In this document: piece by piece, positions 35,161-44,198 of the stretch
Position numbering within the stretch: position 1 is the stretch's first letter
How the letters are laid out: each line of letters opens with the position of its first letter
Source of the DNA: Tibeticola sediminis
GTDB taxonomy: Bacteria > Pseudomonadota > Gammaproteobacteria > Burkholderiales > Burkholderiaceae_C
DNA length: 64,000 bases
Assembly (NCBI RefSeq): GCF_003843835.1
Contig: NZ_RKQL01000004.1
Location: 7,501 to 71,500, forward strand
Direction: 5' to 3'
Notes under the pieces: generated by a model
Seen by the model: the letters and a program-made list of their open reading frames with translations, nothing else
Told to the model about the DNA's origin: nothing
Databases searched by the model: none
Made by a program: the position numbers and the translations under genes

Positions 35161-36126
35161 TCAATGCAGCAACGCCACGGCCCCCGAAAAGGTGAAAAAG
35201 GCCGCCGCGGTGGAAATGAGGATGATGCGCGCGATGCGGCCGTTGTTGGCACCAAAGCGCTCGGCCAGCAGCGAGACGTTGCTCGCGCTTGGCAAGGCGG
35301 CGATCAGCACGAGCACGGTCAAGGCAAAGCGGTCGATGCTCACGCCCAGATGCCGCGCGCTGATGCCCATGAGCAGCACCAGCAGCGGGTGGAGCAGCAG
35401 CTTGACCAGCACGATGGGCAGCACATCGCCGAGCCCTGCCGCAGGCTGCGCGGATGCGGCCGCCCGCAGGTCGGAGCGGGCCAGCACGGCGCCGATGGTG
35501 AACAGCGCGACCGGCGACGCGGCATCGGCCAGCAGGCCCACGGTGCGCTCGATCGGTCCGGGCAAGTCGAACGCGAATGCCGAAGCCAGCGCCCCGAGCC
35601 CGATGGCCCAGGGCATGGGATTGACGAGGATGCCCTTGAGTGCTTTTTGCGCCGCGTGCGCAAAGCCGTGCTCGTCGACACTGTCGAGCTGCGAAAGCCC
35701 GATGCACAGCGACGAGGTCACGACCATGTCGACCAGGATGGTGACGATGATCGGCCCCGCCGCTTCGGGACCGAGCAGCGCCACCAGCAGCGGCACCCCC
35801 ATGAAGCCCGTGTTCGGAAACGCCGCGACGAGCGCACCGAAGGCCGCATCTTTCCAGCGGATGCGTTCGTTGAGGCTGATCGCGACGGAAAAGCCCACGA
35901 CCACGAGTGCGACGAGCAGCCAGACCAGAAACACCCGGGCATCGAGCAACTGCGCAATCGGCGTGCGAGCGCCAAAGCGATAGAGCATGGCCGGCAGCGC
36001 AAAGTAGAGCACGAAGCCGTTGAGGCCGGGGATCGCCTCGAGCGCGAGCAGGCCCCGGCGCGCGGCGGCATAGCCCATCAGCACGAGCGCAAAGAACGGA
36101 AAGGTAACGGCGAAAACCTGCAGCAT
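35161..36126 (-). CDS. AEC family (auxin efflux carrier-like) transporter
   Basis: 321 residues with about ten hydrophobic helices. Typical AEC features are NGFVLYFALPAMLYRF near residue 40, FPNTGFMGVPLLVALLG near 115, and the C-terminal ALPSASNVSLLAERFGANNG with the conserved Asn. Members export organic acids such as malate or malonate, or auxin-like compounds. It stands upstream of katG on the same strand with about 90 bases between, but katG has its own putative promoter. Substrate unknown. Confidence 0.9.
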   Translation of the reverse strand: MLQVFAVTFPFFALVLMGYAAARRGLLALEAIPGLNGFVLYFALPAMLYRFGARTPIAQLLDARVFLVWLLVALVVVGFSVAISLNERIRWKDAAFGALVAAFPNTGFMGVPLLVALLGPEAAGPIIVTILVDMVVTSSLCIGLSQLDSVDEHGFAHAAQKALKGILVNPMPWAIGLGALASAFAFDLPGPIERTVGLLADAASPVALFTIGAVLARSDLRAAASAQPAAGLGDVLPIVLVKLLLHPLLVLLMGISARHLGVSIDRFALTVLVLIAALPSASNVSLLAERFGANNGRIARIILISTAAAFFTFSGAVALLH

Positions 36127-36240
36127 CGCCTGCGATTGTCACCGGCTTCCGGGCGCGGGCGCTGCGCTGGCCGCGACGGGAATTGCCCGAGCCTTGGCCT
36201 AAAATGAAGTGATCTCCCTACAACCTCGACAGGACTCCTG

Positions 36241-37179
36241 ATGAGCGCAATGCCCCCCTCAATGGCCGACCGCGACGGCAAAATCTGGATGGACGGCCAG
36301 CTGGTCGAATGGCGCGATGCCAAGGTTCATGTGCTCACGCACACGCTGCACTATGGCTGCGGCGCGTTCGAGGGGGTACGCGCCTACAAAACCGAGCGCG
36401 GCACGGCGATCTTCCGCCTCGAGGAGCACACCGAGCGGCTGTTCAACAGCGCCAAGATCCTGCGCATGAAACTGCCGTTCACGAAAGAGCAGGTCAACGA
36501 GGCGCAAAAAGCCGTGGTGCGCGCCAATGGGCTGGAGAGCTGCTACATCCGCCCGCTGACCTGGATCGGCGACAAGAAGCTCGGCGTCAGCCCCAAGGGC
36601 AACACCATTCACCTGATGGTCGCGGCCTGGTCCTGGGGCGCCTACCTCGGCGAAGAGGGCATGAAGCGCGGCATCCGGGTCAAGACCAGCAGCTACACCC
36701 GCCACCACGTCAACATCACGATGACGCAGGCCAAGACGGTGAGCAACTACACCAACTCCATCCTCGCCAACATGGAAGTCACCGACGAGGGCTATGACGA
36801 AGCGCTGCTGCTCGACCCCTCGGGCTTCGTGAGCGAGGGCGCGGGCGAGAACATCTTCATCGTCAAGAACGGCGTGATCTACACGCCCGACCTCTCAGCT
36901 GGCGCCTTGAATGGCATCACGCGCAACACGGTGCTGCACATCGCCAAGGACTTGGGGCTCGAGGTGGTGCAAAAGCGCATCACCCGCGACGAGGTTTACA
37001 TCGCCGATGAAGCCTTCTTCACCGGCACCGCGGCCGAAGTGACGCCGATCCGCGAGCTCGACCGCATCGAGCTCGGCAGCGGCTCGCGCGGCCCGATCAC
37101 CGAGCGGATCCAGAACGCCTTCTTCGACATCGTCAACGGCCGCAATCCCAAGTACGCGCACTGGCTGAGCCTGGTGTGA
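36241..37179 (+). CDS. ilvE: Branched-chain amino acid aminotransferase
   Basis: 312 residues, fold-type IV. VHVLTHTLHYGCGAFEGVRAYK in the N-terminal lobe, IRPLTWIGDKKLGVSP, the PLP lysine in TQAKTVSNYTNSILANMEV (near residue 163), and EGAGENIFIVKNGVIYTPD and FFTGTAAEVTPIREL in the C-terminal lobe are all standard. It performs the last step of leucine, isoleucine and valine synthesis. AGGA precedes the ATG. The small zinc-ribbon gene follows directly and is probably co-transcribed. Confidence 0.95.
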   Translation: MSAMPPSMADRDGKIWMDGQLVEWRDAKVHVLTHTLHYGCGAFEGVRAYKTERGTAIFRLEEHTERLFNSAKILRMKLPFTKEQVNEAQKAVVRANGLESCYIRPLTWIGDKKLGVSPKGNTIHLMVAAWSWGAYLGEEGMKRGIRVKTSSYTRHHVNITMTQAKTVSNYTNSILANMEVTDEGYDEALLLDPSGFVSEGAGENIFIVKNGVIYTPDLSAGALNGITRNTVLHIAKDLGLEVVQKRITRDEVYIADEAFFTGTAAEVTPIRELDRIELGSGSRGPITERIQNAFFDIVNGRNPKYAHWLSLV

Positions 37180-37193
37180 AACAGGAGTCCCCG

Positions 37194-37406
37194 ATGAGCA
37201 AGGCACCCGCCGTCGTCGAAGTGCTCGCGCGCGATCTCAACCGCCAAGGCGAGATTTTTTGCCCCAACCCCAAGGCCGGCATGGCGTTGTGGAACGGCCA
37301 CCCGAGGGTCTACCTCGACGTGGCCTCCACCGGCGAGGCCAAATGCCCGTACTGCGGCACGGTCTACCGGCTCAAGGCCGGCGAGATCGTGCATGCGGCG
37401 CATTAA
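37194..37406 (+). CDS. Zinc-finger domain protein (NDUFS6-like)
   Basis: 70 residues. GEIFCPNPKAGMALWNGHPRVYLDV is followed by AKCPYCGTVYRLKAGE. The pattern C-x-(8)-H and CPYCG fits the small zinc-finger family (pfam zf-CHCC) related to the complex I subunit NDUFS6. AGGAG lies 6 bases before the ATG at 37194; an overlapping GTG at 37176 is less likely. It is the second gene behind ilvE, an arrangement frequent in Betaproteobacteria. Function unknown. Confidence 0.85.
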   Translation: MSKAPAVVEVLARDLNRQGEIFCPNPKAGMALWNGHPRVYLDVASTGEAKCPYCGTVYRLKAGEIVHAAH

Positions 37407-37412
37407 CAACGG

Positions 37413-38753
37413 TCAGCTTGCGGCCGCCCCAGCCGCGGGCAGCCACACCGTGAAACACGCGCCGCCGCCCGCTCGCGGCTCGCAGCGCACGCGCCCGCCG
37501 TGGCGCTCGGCGATGGACTTCACCAGCGCCAATCCCAGGCCCACGCCCCCTTCACGCTCGCTGGCTCCGGGCAGGCGGTAAAACGGCTCGAAGATGCGCT
37601 CGCACTGGTCCATCGGCACACCGGGGCCGCGGTCGCACACCTGCACCACCACCGCGTCGCCCTCGCGTGACAGCCGCACGCGGATCTCCGCGTTGCCGGC
37701 AGCGGCGCCATAGCGCCGCGCGTTCTCGAGCAGATTGCGCAGCAGCCGCCGCAGCAGCTTGGCCACGCCGCGCACCTCGAGCTGCGCCGGATCGGCAACG
37801 CCCCCGGTCACTTCCAGCGTGGCACCGACGCGCGCGGCCTCCTCGGCGGCCAGGCCGACGAGATCGAGCCGCTCGAAGGTGCCCAAGTCGGTCTCAGGGG
37901 TATCGAGCCGGCTCGCCAGCAGGATTTCATCGACGAGCTGGTCGAGTTCGCCGATGCTGCGCTCGAGTTCCGCCCGCAACGCGGCAGGCGGTGCGCCCGC
38001 GTCGGCCGTCATCAGCTCCAGACCCATGCGGATGCGCGCCAGCGGCGAGCGCAGTTCGTGCGAGGCGTTGGCAAGCAGCTGCTTTTGCGAGGCCAGCAGC
38101 TGCCGCTGCGTCGACAGCAGGGTTTCGATGCGGCCTGCCGCCTCGTTGAACCGCGCGGCGAGTTCGGCGACCTCGTCCTGCCCCTGCACGGGCACGCGCG
38201 CCGACCAGTCGCCCTCACTCCAGCGGCGCACGCCGCGTTGCAAAGCTTCGAGCCGCATCGTGAGGCGGCGCGCCACGGGATAGACCGCGACTGCCACGGC
38301 GACCCCGACCAAGGCCAGCAACCACAGAAAACCCAAGGGTGCTTCCACCCAGAACGGTGCTGCGTCCGCGCGCCAGCGTCGCGCCGGCTCACCAGCCGGG
38401 CCCGGCAGGCCAGCCGCTCCCACGGGGGGGCCGGCATTCGGGCCTGCACCTGGCCGCAGCGGCGGCTCCATCGGCCGGCGCGGCAGTTCGAGCTGCAGTT
38501 CGCGCCCGTCGGCCAGCGTCACGACGAAACGCAAAGGCTGTCCCGGCTCGCGTCGCCGCTCGGCTTTGGCCGTGCCGATGAGCGCGCCGCTGGCATCCCG
38601 CACCAGGACTTCGCGCGGCGGTGCGGACAAGCGCGCCTGATGATCGGCCGCAACCCGCCAAGCCCAGCCGAGCAGCAGCGCGAGCACCGCAATCGCCGCA
38701 ACCACGGCGAGCCAGATGCGCAGATAGAGCCGACGGGCCAGGGCCTGGAACAT
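37413..38753 (-). CDS. Sensor histidine kinase of a two-component system
   Basis: 446 residues. One N-terminal helix (LRIWLAVVAAIAVLALLLGW), a periplasmic segment of about 110 residues with a Pro-rich stretch, a second helix (FLWLLALVGVAVAVAVYPV), a HAMP linker, the H-box ANASHELRSPLARIRMGLEL with the phospho-histidine near residue 243, and an ATPase domain with CDRGPGVPMDQCERIFEPFY and GGVGLGLALVKSI. It pairs with the OmpR-type regulator upstream on the same strand; a nested MITE now lies between them. Signal unknown. Confidence 0.93.
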   Translation of the reverse strand: MFQALARRLYLRIWLAVVAAIAVLALLLGWAWRVAADHQARLSAPPREVLVRDASGALIGTAKAERRREPGQPLRFVVTLADGRELQLELPRRPMEPPLRPGAGPNAGPPVGAAGLPGPAGEPARRWRADAAPFWVEAPLGFLWLLALVGVAVAVAVYPVARRLTMRLEALQRGVRRWSEGDWSARVPVQGQDEVAELAARFNEAAGRIETLLSTQRQLLASQKQLLANASHELRSPLARIRMGLELMTADAGAPPAALRAELERSIGELDQLVDEILLASRLDTPETDLGTFERLDLVGLAAEEAARVGATLEVTGGVADPAQLEVRGVAKLLRRLLRNLLENARRYGAAAGNAEIRVRLSREGDAVVVQVCDRGPGVPMDQCERIFEPFYRLPGASEREGGVGLGLALVKSIAERHGGRVRCEPRAGGGACFTVWLPAAGAAAS

Positions 38754-38799
38754 GGGGGTGAGTGCGAGGGATCGAGACGCGTGGACGCCGCAGGCTCAG

Positions 38800-39199
38800 C
38801 CTAAATCCGGCAGTTGAGCGCGCCCGGGCGGGTCGTCATCGGGCGCGCGGGCAAGGCGCAAACCACAGCCATGGCGCTCGCCATGGCGAGGATTTGCAAC
38901 GCCGCCCCCGCACCCGAGGGCGGCTCGAACGGGTGCGCAGCGCTAAGGCAACGCTGAGCAAGTTCCCGTGATGGCGCGCGCCCGGAAGCGGGATGGGATG
39001 CGAGGCGCAAACCGCAGCCATAGCCGCAGCTATGGCGAGGATTTGCAACGACGCAGACCGCCCGCAGCCGGGATGCGCGACGCGCGAGGGACTTGTTGAG
39101 CGTTGCCCTAACCCAAGCGGTGAACGGCTTTTGCACCAAAAACGGTTCAAACATCAACACCTTGCATTCAGCTCAAAGCGGTCAACTGCCGGATTTAGG
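38800..39199 (+). repeat. Family 1 MITE, copy 4 (400 bp with a nested insertion)
   Basis: Ends CCTAAATCC ... GGATTTAGG with the full 17-bp inverted repeats. Flanks are CTCAG on the left (38795-38799) and CTCAA on the right (39200-39204). Subtracting the nested family 2 element and its 4-base duplication gives 235 bp, as in copies 2, 3 and 5. The right flank overlaps the stop codon of the response regulator. The element fills almost the whole 446-bp gap of the two-component operon. Confidence 0.93.
38947..39107 (+). repeat. Family 2 repeat (161 bp) nested in MITE copy 4
   Basis: Starts GGCAACGCTGAGCAAG and ends CTTGTTGAGCGTTGCC. CTAA is present on both sides (38943-38946 and 39108-39111), where the intact family 1 copies have a single CTCA-like site. 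This shows a 4-base target duplication and that family 2 moved after family 1 here. The core hairpin lies near 39005-39051. Confidence 0.92.
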
Positions 39200-39200
39200 C

Positions 39201-39914
39201 TCAATCCTGCTGCTTCGCAAAAACGTAGCCCACGCCACGCACGGTGAGGATGCGCTTGGGGTTTTTCGGGTCGGCCTCGATCTCGGCCCGGATGCGGCCC
39301 ACATGCACGTCGATCGAGCGGTCGAAGGCCTCGAGTTCGCGCCCGCGCACCGCTTCCATGATCTGGTCGCGCGTGAGCACGCGGCCGGCCCGCTCGGCCA
39401 GAGCGAGCAGCAAATCGAACTGGTAGGCGGTAAGCGTGCAGACGCGCTCACCGAGCCGAACCTGCCGCGCGTCGCGGTCGATCTCGAGCGAGCCAAAGCG
39501 TAAGCGCGATGCGGGTGCGTCGGCGGCCGGTGCGCTGCGCCGCCGCAGCAGCGCACGCACACGCGCGAGCAACTCGCGTGGCTCGAAAGGCTTGGGCAGG
39601 TAATCGTCGGCGCCAATTTCGAGGCCGATGACGCGGTCCATCGGGTCGCCTTTGGCGGTGAGCATCAGCACCGGCAGGCTGCCGGCCGCCCCGGGCTGCG
39701 CGCGGATGCGGCGGCAGACCTCGAGCCCGTCGATATCGGGCAGCATGAGGTCCAGGATGACGAGATCGATCGCCGGCACCGCATCCTGCAGCCGGTCGAG
39801 CCCCGCGCGGCCGCTGCCCGCGTGCGCCACCTCGAAACCCGAAGCCTGCAGGTATTGCGCCACCATCTGCGCGAGGCGCTCGTCGTCTTCGATCATCAGG
39901 AGGCGCTGGGACAT
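39201..39914 (-). CDS. OmpR-family response regulator
   Basis: 237 residues from the chosen ATG. The receiver domain has LLMIEDDERLAQMV, the phospho-aspartate in LVILDLMLPDIDGLE, LTAKGD and the lysine in DDYLPKPFEPRELLARV. The winged helix has LTAYQFDLLLALAERAGRVL, FDRSIDVHVGRIR and ILTVRGVGYVF. In-frame ATGs at 39923 and 39971 would add a Pro-rich tail with no ribosome site. The stop TGA (39203-39201) touches the end of MITE copy 4. First gene of the operon with the histidine kinase. Confidence 0.93.
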   Translation of the reverse strand: MSQRLLMIEDDERLAQMVAQYLQASGFEVAHAGSGRAGLDRLQDAVPAIDLVILDLMLPDIDGLEVCRRIRAQPGAAGSLPVLMLTAKGDPMDRVIGLEIGADDYLPKPFEPRELLARVRALLRRRSAPAADAPASRLRFGSLEIDRDARQVRLGERVCTLTAYQFDLLLALAERAGRVLTRDQIMEAVRGRELEAFDRSIDVHVGRIRAEIEADPKNPKRILTVRGVGYVFAKQQD

Positions 39915-40090
39915 CGGTGGCATCGGCGGGTTGGACGGCACGAGAGACAGGTCGGAATCATGCGGATGCAAGCCTGCGCGCGCATGAAGCCCAGGTAAAC
40001 AAGCGTAAACCCGCTTCCTTCCGTGCGAAATTTACTTCAAAAATAAGAGCAAGAAAGCGACATTTCACGCCGGCATTCCACGATATTTCT

Positions 40091-41458
40091 TCATTTTTCT
40101 GCCACAGGTGCCCATTTCGAGGCCGCCCACACCAGAACGAGCACCGGCAGCCCCAACAAGGCGGTTGCGGTGAAAAACGAGGCGTAGCCGATGGCGTCGA
40201 CCACGTCGCCCGAAAACCCGGCCACGAACTTGGGCAGCAGCAGCATCAGCGAACTGAGCAAAGCGTACTGGGTGGCCGAGTAGCGCACCTGCGTCAGCCC
40301 CGAGAGGTAAGCGATGAATGCCGCCGAGGCGATGCCGCTGGCGAGGTTGTCGGCCGAGACCACGCCGATCAGCGCCGGCACGTCATGCCCATGGCCCGCG
40401 AGCCAGGCAAACAGGAGATTCGTCAAAGCACTGGCCGCCGCCCCGAGCATCAACACGCGCATCACCCCCAGCCTCAGCGACAGCACGCCGCCGATGAAGG
40501 CGCCGACCAGCGTCATCACGACGCCATAGATCTTGGTCACGGCTGCGACCTCGTCCTTGGTGTAGCCCATGTCCACGTAAAACGGGTTGGCCATGATGCC
40601 CATCACCACGTCGCTGATGCGGTAGCACGCGATCAGCGTCAGGATCAGCACCGCCTGCCAACGGTAGCGGCCGATGAAATCGGCAAAGGGCTCCACCACC
40701 GCGCCGCGCAACCAGTCGGCGAGGCTGCGGGCGCGCGGAATATCGCGCGCCGCAGGCTCGCGCGAGAAGCCCACCGTCACCATGCCCACGGCCATCGAGG
40801 CGGCCATCACGAGGTAGGCGATGCGCCAGGCCGCGGCGTCGTAGCCGCTGGCCTCGCCCTGCGCGCGCGCGGCAATCCACAGCACGCCCGCGCCGGCCCA
40901 GATCATCGCCAGCCGATAGCCGGCCTGGTAGCTCGCGGCCAGCGCGCCCTGGTGCGCGGTGTCGGCCGACTCGATGCGAAATGCGTCGAGCGCGATGTCC
41001 TGCGTGGCCGAGCCAAAGGCGACCAGCAGCGCACAGGCCACGATCGGCCCGAGCGCCTCGCGCGGATCGACCAGCGCCATGCCGACCAAGCCCGCCACCA
41101 CCAGCGCCTGCGCCAACAGCAGCCAACTGCGCCGCTGACCCAGGCGGCCCAGCCCCGGCAGCGGCAGCCGGTCCACCAGCGGGGCCCAGGCCCATTTGAA
41201 ACCGTAAGCCAGGCCCACCCAGCTCAAATGCCCGATGGTCGCGCGGTCGATGCCCGCCTCGCGCAGCCGGAACGACAGCGTGCCCAGCACCAGCAACAAA
41301 GGCAGACCCGCGGCAAAGCCGAGCGCAAGCATGCGCAGGCTCGCGGGCTCGAGGTAGACGCGCCAAGCCGCCAGCCAGCCGGGCGCAGCCGAGACAGAAG
41401 CCGGTGTCGCCTCGACCGCGGTGGCGGATTTCGCGGCGGGATCGTTGGGTATGGCCAT
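40091..41458 (-). CDS. ampG: AmpG-type muropeptide permease
   Basis: 455 residues, about twelve to fourteen helices of an MFS transporter. The start of the fold is FAAGLPLLLVLGTLSFRLRE, WVGLAYGFKWAWAPLVDRLP follows, and ATQDIALDAFRIE is the strongly conserved AmpG loop. AmpG brings anhydro-muropeptides into the cytosol during wall recycling. The first 25 residues are polar. The ATG is only 20 bases from the divergent M48 start, so the promoters must overlap. Confidence 0.9.
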   Translation of the reverse strand: MAIPNDPAAKSATAVEATPASVSAAPGWLAAWRVYLEPASLRMLALGFAAGLPLLLVLGTLSFRLREAGIDRATIGHLSWVGLAYGFKWAWAPLVDRLPLPGLGRLGQRRSWLLLAQALVVAGLVGMALVDPREALGPIVACALLVAFGSATQDIALDAFRIESADTAHQGALAASYQAGYRLAMIWAGAGVLWIAARAQGEASGYDAAAWRIAYLVMAASMAVGMVTVGFSREPAARDIPRARSLADWLRGAVVEPFADFIGRYRWQAVLILTLIACYRISDVVMGIMANPFYVDMGYTKDEVAAVTKIYGVVMTLVGAFIGGVLSLRLGVMRVLMLGAAASALTNLLFAWLAGHGHDVPALIGVVSADNLASGIASAAFIAYLSGLTQVRYSATQYALLSSLMLLLPKFVAGFSGDVVDAIGYASFFTATALLGLPVLVLVWAASKWAPVAEK

Positions 41459-41478
41459 CGGCTTATTATTCCCGCACC

Positions 41479-42381
41479 ATGTGCTGGCTTTGCTCCCTCA
41501 AGTCGCAAGACTCCACCATCGACCATGAAGTCGGTGCCTACGCACGTCCGGCCGCGAACGCGCCCTGGGCGCCGCGGCGGGCCTTGCTTCAACTCGCCGC
41601 GGGCAGCGCTGCGGCGGGCATGTTCGCGCCCGCGCTGGCCCAAGTCGATGTCGGCAAACCTTCGACGCTGCGCACCCTGGTGCCAGCCGAAACGCTCGAA
41701 CGCTCGGCCGCGCAGCAATACGCCCAAATCATCGCCGAAGCCCGCGCGAAAGGAGCGCTTGCGCCCGAGGACCATCCCGCACTGCGCGGCCTGCGCGCGA
41801 TCGCGCGCCGCCTGATCCCGCACGCGCTGCCCTGGAACCCCCGCGCGCAGCACTGGCGGTGGGAAGTCCACCTGATCGCGAGCAAGCAGATCAACGCCTG
41901 GTGCATGCCCGGCGGCAAGATTGCCTTCTACACGGGCATCCTCGAACAACTCAAGCTCGACTCGGACGAAGCGGCGATGGTCATGGGCCACGAAATGGCG
42001 CATGCGCTGCGCGAGCATGCGCGCGAACGCATCGCCAAGACCGAGGCGACCAACCTGGGCCTGCGCCTGGGCGCGCAACTGCTCGGCCTGGGCCAGATCG
42101 GCGACGTCGCGGCCAACCTCGGCACCCAGCTGCTCAGCCTCAAATACAGCCGCGACGACGAAACCGAAGCCGACCTCGTCGGCCTGGAGATCGCCGCGCG
42201 CGCCGCGTTCAAGCCCGAGGCCAGCGTCGAGCTGTGGAAAAAAATGGCAGCGCTCAAGGGCGATTCCGAACCGCCGGGCTTTCTCTCCACCCACCCCAAC
42301 AGCCCGGAACGCATCCGTCAACTCGAAGCCAACGTGCCCAAGGTGCGCCCGCTGTACGAGCAGGCGCTGGCGCGCGGCTGA
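41479..42381 (+). CDS. M48 family metallopeptidase, exported
   Basis: 300 residues. The N-terminus is unusual: MCWLCSLKSQDS, then APRRALLQLAAGSAAAGMFA ending at PALAQ, a twin-arginine-like signal about 30 residues in. The peptidase domain has MVMGHEMAHALREHARER (HExxH near residue 175), the third ligand glutamate in ETEADLVGLEIAARA, and FLSTHPNSPERIRQLE near the end. M48 enzymes of this type degrade misfolded periplasmic or outer-membrane proteins. No TPR repeat is present, so it is not full BepA. Divergent from ampG. Confidence 0.88.
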   Translation: MCWLCSLKSQDSTIDHEVGAYARPAANAPWAPRRALLQLAAGSAAAGMFAPALAQVDVGKPSTLRTLVPAETLERSAAQQYAQIIAEARAKGALAPEDHPALRGLRAIARRLIPHALPWNPRAQHWRWEVHLIASKQINAWCMPGGKIAFYTGILEQLKLDSDEAAMVMGHEMAHALREHARERIAKTEATNLGLRLGAQLLGLGQIGDVAANLGTQLLSLKYSRDDETEADLVGLEIAARAAFKPEASVELWKKMAALKGDSEPPGFLSTHPNSPERIRQLEANVPKVRPLYEQALARG

Positions 42382-42404
42382 ACGGCGGGCACGGCCCGCT
42401 ACGC

Positions 42405-43043
42405 TCAGGTTCCACCCACGTACGGGTTGCTGCGGCGCTCGCGGCCAAAAGTGCTCTCCGGGCCGTGGCCGGGGATGAAGACCGTCTCGTCACCCATGGG
42501 CCACAGTCGCGTCACGATGCTCTCGACGAGCTGCTCGTAGCTGCCCCCGGGGAAATCCGTGCGGCCGATCGAGCCCGCAAACAAAACGTCGCCCACAAAG
42601 GCGCGCTGGGCCTCGGCGGCGTGAAAGACGACATGCCCTGGCGTATGCCCCGGACAGTGCCGCACCTGCAAGGTGCACGCCCCGAGCGACACCGTGTCGC
42701 CATCGGCCAGCCAACGGCTGGGCGTGAAGGGCTCGGCCGGTGGAAAACCGAACATGCGGCTTTGTTCGGGCAAGGCGTCGATCCAGAACTGGTCGCCGGG
42801 ATGCGGGCCGATGATCGGCAGCCCGAGCGTGCGCGCAAGCTCGCCCGCGCCGCCGGCATGGTCGATGTGCGCGTGGGTGAGCCAGATCTGCTCGAGCCGC
42901 AACCCCAACCGCGCCGCTTCGCTCAGCAACCGGTCGAGATCGCCGCCCGGGTCGATGACGGCCGCTTGCATCGTGGCGTCGTCCCAAACCAAAGAAGCAT
43001 TTTGGGCAAATGGCGTGACGGGAACGGTGTGGTAACGAAACAT
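42405..43043 (-). CDS. MBL-fold metallo-hydrolase (glyoxalase II-like)
   Basis: 212 residues. The metal motif THAHIDHAGG lies near residue 56, with HCPGHTPGHVVF, FVGDVLFAGSIGRTDFPGG and FIPGHGPESTFGRERRSNPY further along. The set of His and Asp ligands fits the YcbL/GloB-like branch, which hydrolyses thioesters such as lactoyl-glutathione. The ATG at 43043 begins the conserved fold; the frame extends upstream without conservation. Divergent from the TAXI receptor gene, 113 bp away. Confidence 0.9.
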   Translation of the reverse strand: MFRYHTVPVTPFAQNASLVWDDATMQAAVIDPGGDLDRLLSEAARLGLRLEQIWLTHAHIDHAGGAGELARTLGLPIIGPHPGDQFWIDALPEQSRMFGFPPAEPFTPSRWLADGDTVSLGACTLQVRHCPGHTPGHVVFHAAEAQRAFVGDVLFAGSIGRTDFPGGSYEQLVESIVTRLWPMGDETVFIPGHGPESTFGRERRSNPYVGGT

Positions 43044-43156
43044 GCGGGGAAACCATAGGTGCCTGAGGCCCCAAGTATCGCCCCGAAAAAATAGAATGGA
43101 CCGATCCGGTGGCCGCGAGCCGCAGCGACACCCGCCCCCCCAAATCGGAGACACCC

Positions 43157-44116
43157 ATGCGCTTTTTGAAAACACTCTGCCTTGCGCTCGCCGTGGGCCT
43201 GGCGCTCGCCACGGGCGCCGCTCTGGCCCAACAGGCTCAGTTCATCAACATCCTCACCGGCGGACAAAGCGGGGTCTACTATCCGCTGGGCGTGGCACTG
43301 AGCCAGATTTTCGGCAAGGCCATCCCCAACGCGCGATCGACCGCTCAGGTCACCAAGGCCAGCGCCGAGAACCTCAACCTGCTGCAGGCCGGGCGCGGCG
43401 AACTGGCCTTCGCCCTCGGTGATGCGGTGTCCGACGCCTGGAAGGGCGATGCCGAGGCGGGCTTCAAAACCAAGCTCGACCGGCTGCGCGGCTTCTCCGC
43501 AACCTACAACAACTACATCCAGATCGTCGCCAGCGCCGACAGCGGCATCAAGACGCTCGCGGACCTCAAAGGCAAGCGCGTCTCCGTCGGCGCCGCGAAA
43601 TCGGGCACCGAGCTCAATGCGCGCGCCATCCTCAAAGCCGCGGGCCTGAGCTATGCCGACCTGGGCAAGGTCGAGTACCTGCCCTTTGGCGAATCGGTCG
43701 AACTCATGAAGAACCGCCAGCTCGACGCCACGCTGCAGTCGGCCGGGCTGGGCGTGGCCTCGATCCGCGACCTGGCCACGGCGGTCAAGATCGTGGTCGT
43801 GCCCGTGCCCCCGGAAGTCGTGGCCAAAGTCGGCGACCCCGCCTATCAAACCGCCGTGATTCCGGCCAACACCTACACCGGGCAGACCGCAGACGTGCCG
43901 ACCGCGGCCATCCCGAACTTCCTCGTGACCCATGCGGGCGTGCCCGACGCGTTGGTCTATCAGATGGTCAAGGCGATGTACGACAACCTCGACACGCTCC
44001 GCGCCGCGCACAACGCCGCCAAGGCCATCCAGCGCGAAAACGCCGTCAAAGGCATGCCCATCCCGCTGCACCCGGGTGCGGAGAAGTACTACCGCGAAGT
44101 CGGCGTGATCAAGTAA
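43157..44116 (+). CDS. TAXI-type TRAP transporter receptor
   Basis: 319 residues. A signal peptide (LKTLCLALAVGLALATGAAL) ends at ALAQ. The TAXI signature FINILTGGQSGVYYPLGVAL follows, with STAQVTKASAENLNLLQAG, KGKRVSVGAAKSGTELNAR and TYTGQTADVPTAAIPNFLV. The protein captures a solute in the periplasm and delivers it to the fused membrane subunit encoded next. GGAG precedes the ATG by 6 bases. Substrates of this branch are mostly unknown; glutamate-like acids are known in a few cases. Confidence 0.95.
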   Translation: MRFLKTLCLALAVGLALATGAALAQQAQFINILTGGQSGVYYPLGVALSQIFGKAIPNARSTAQVTKASAENLNLLQAGRGELAFALGDAVSDAWKGDAEAGFKTKLDRLRGFSATYNNYIQIVASADSGIKTLADLKGKRVSVGAAKSGTELNARAILKAAGLSYADLGKVEYLPFGESVELMKNRQLDATLQSAGLGVASIRDLATAVKIVVVPVPPEVVAKVGDPAYQTAVIPANTYTGQTADVPTAAIPNFLVTHAGVPDALVYQMVKAMYDNLDTLRAAHNAAKAIQRENAVKGMPIPLHPGAEKYYREVGVIK

Positions 44117-44198
44117 GCGCACCTGCGCCCCACCCAGCCCGGCGCGCGGGGGCACCGCGCGCCCAAACGCTCGCCGAACCCGCCACCCAAGGCCCGCC

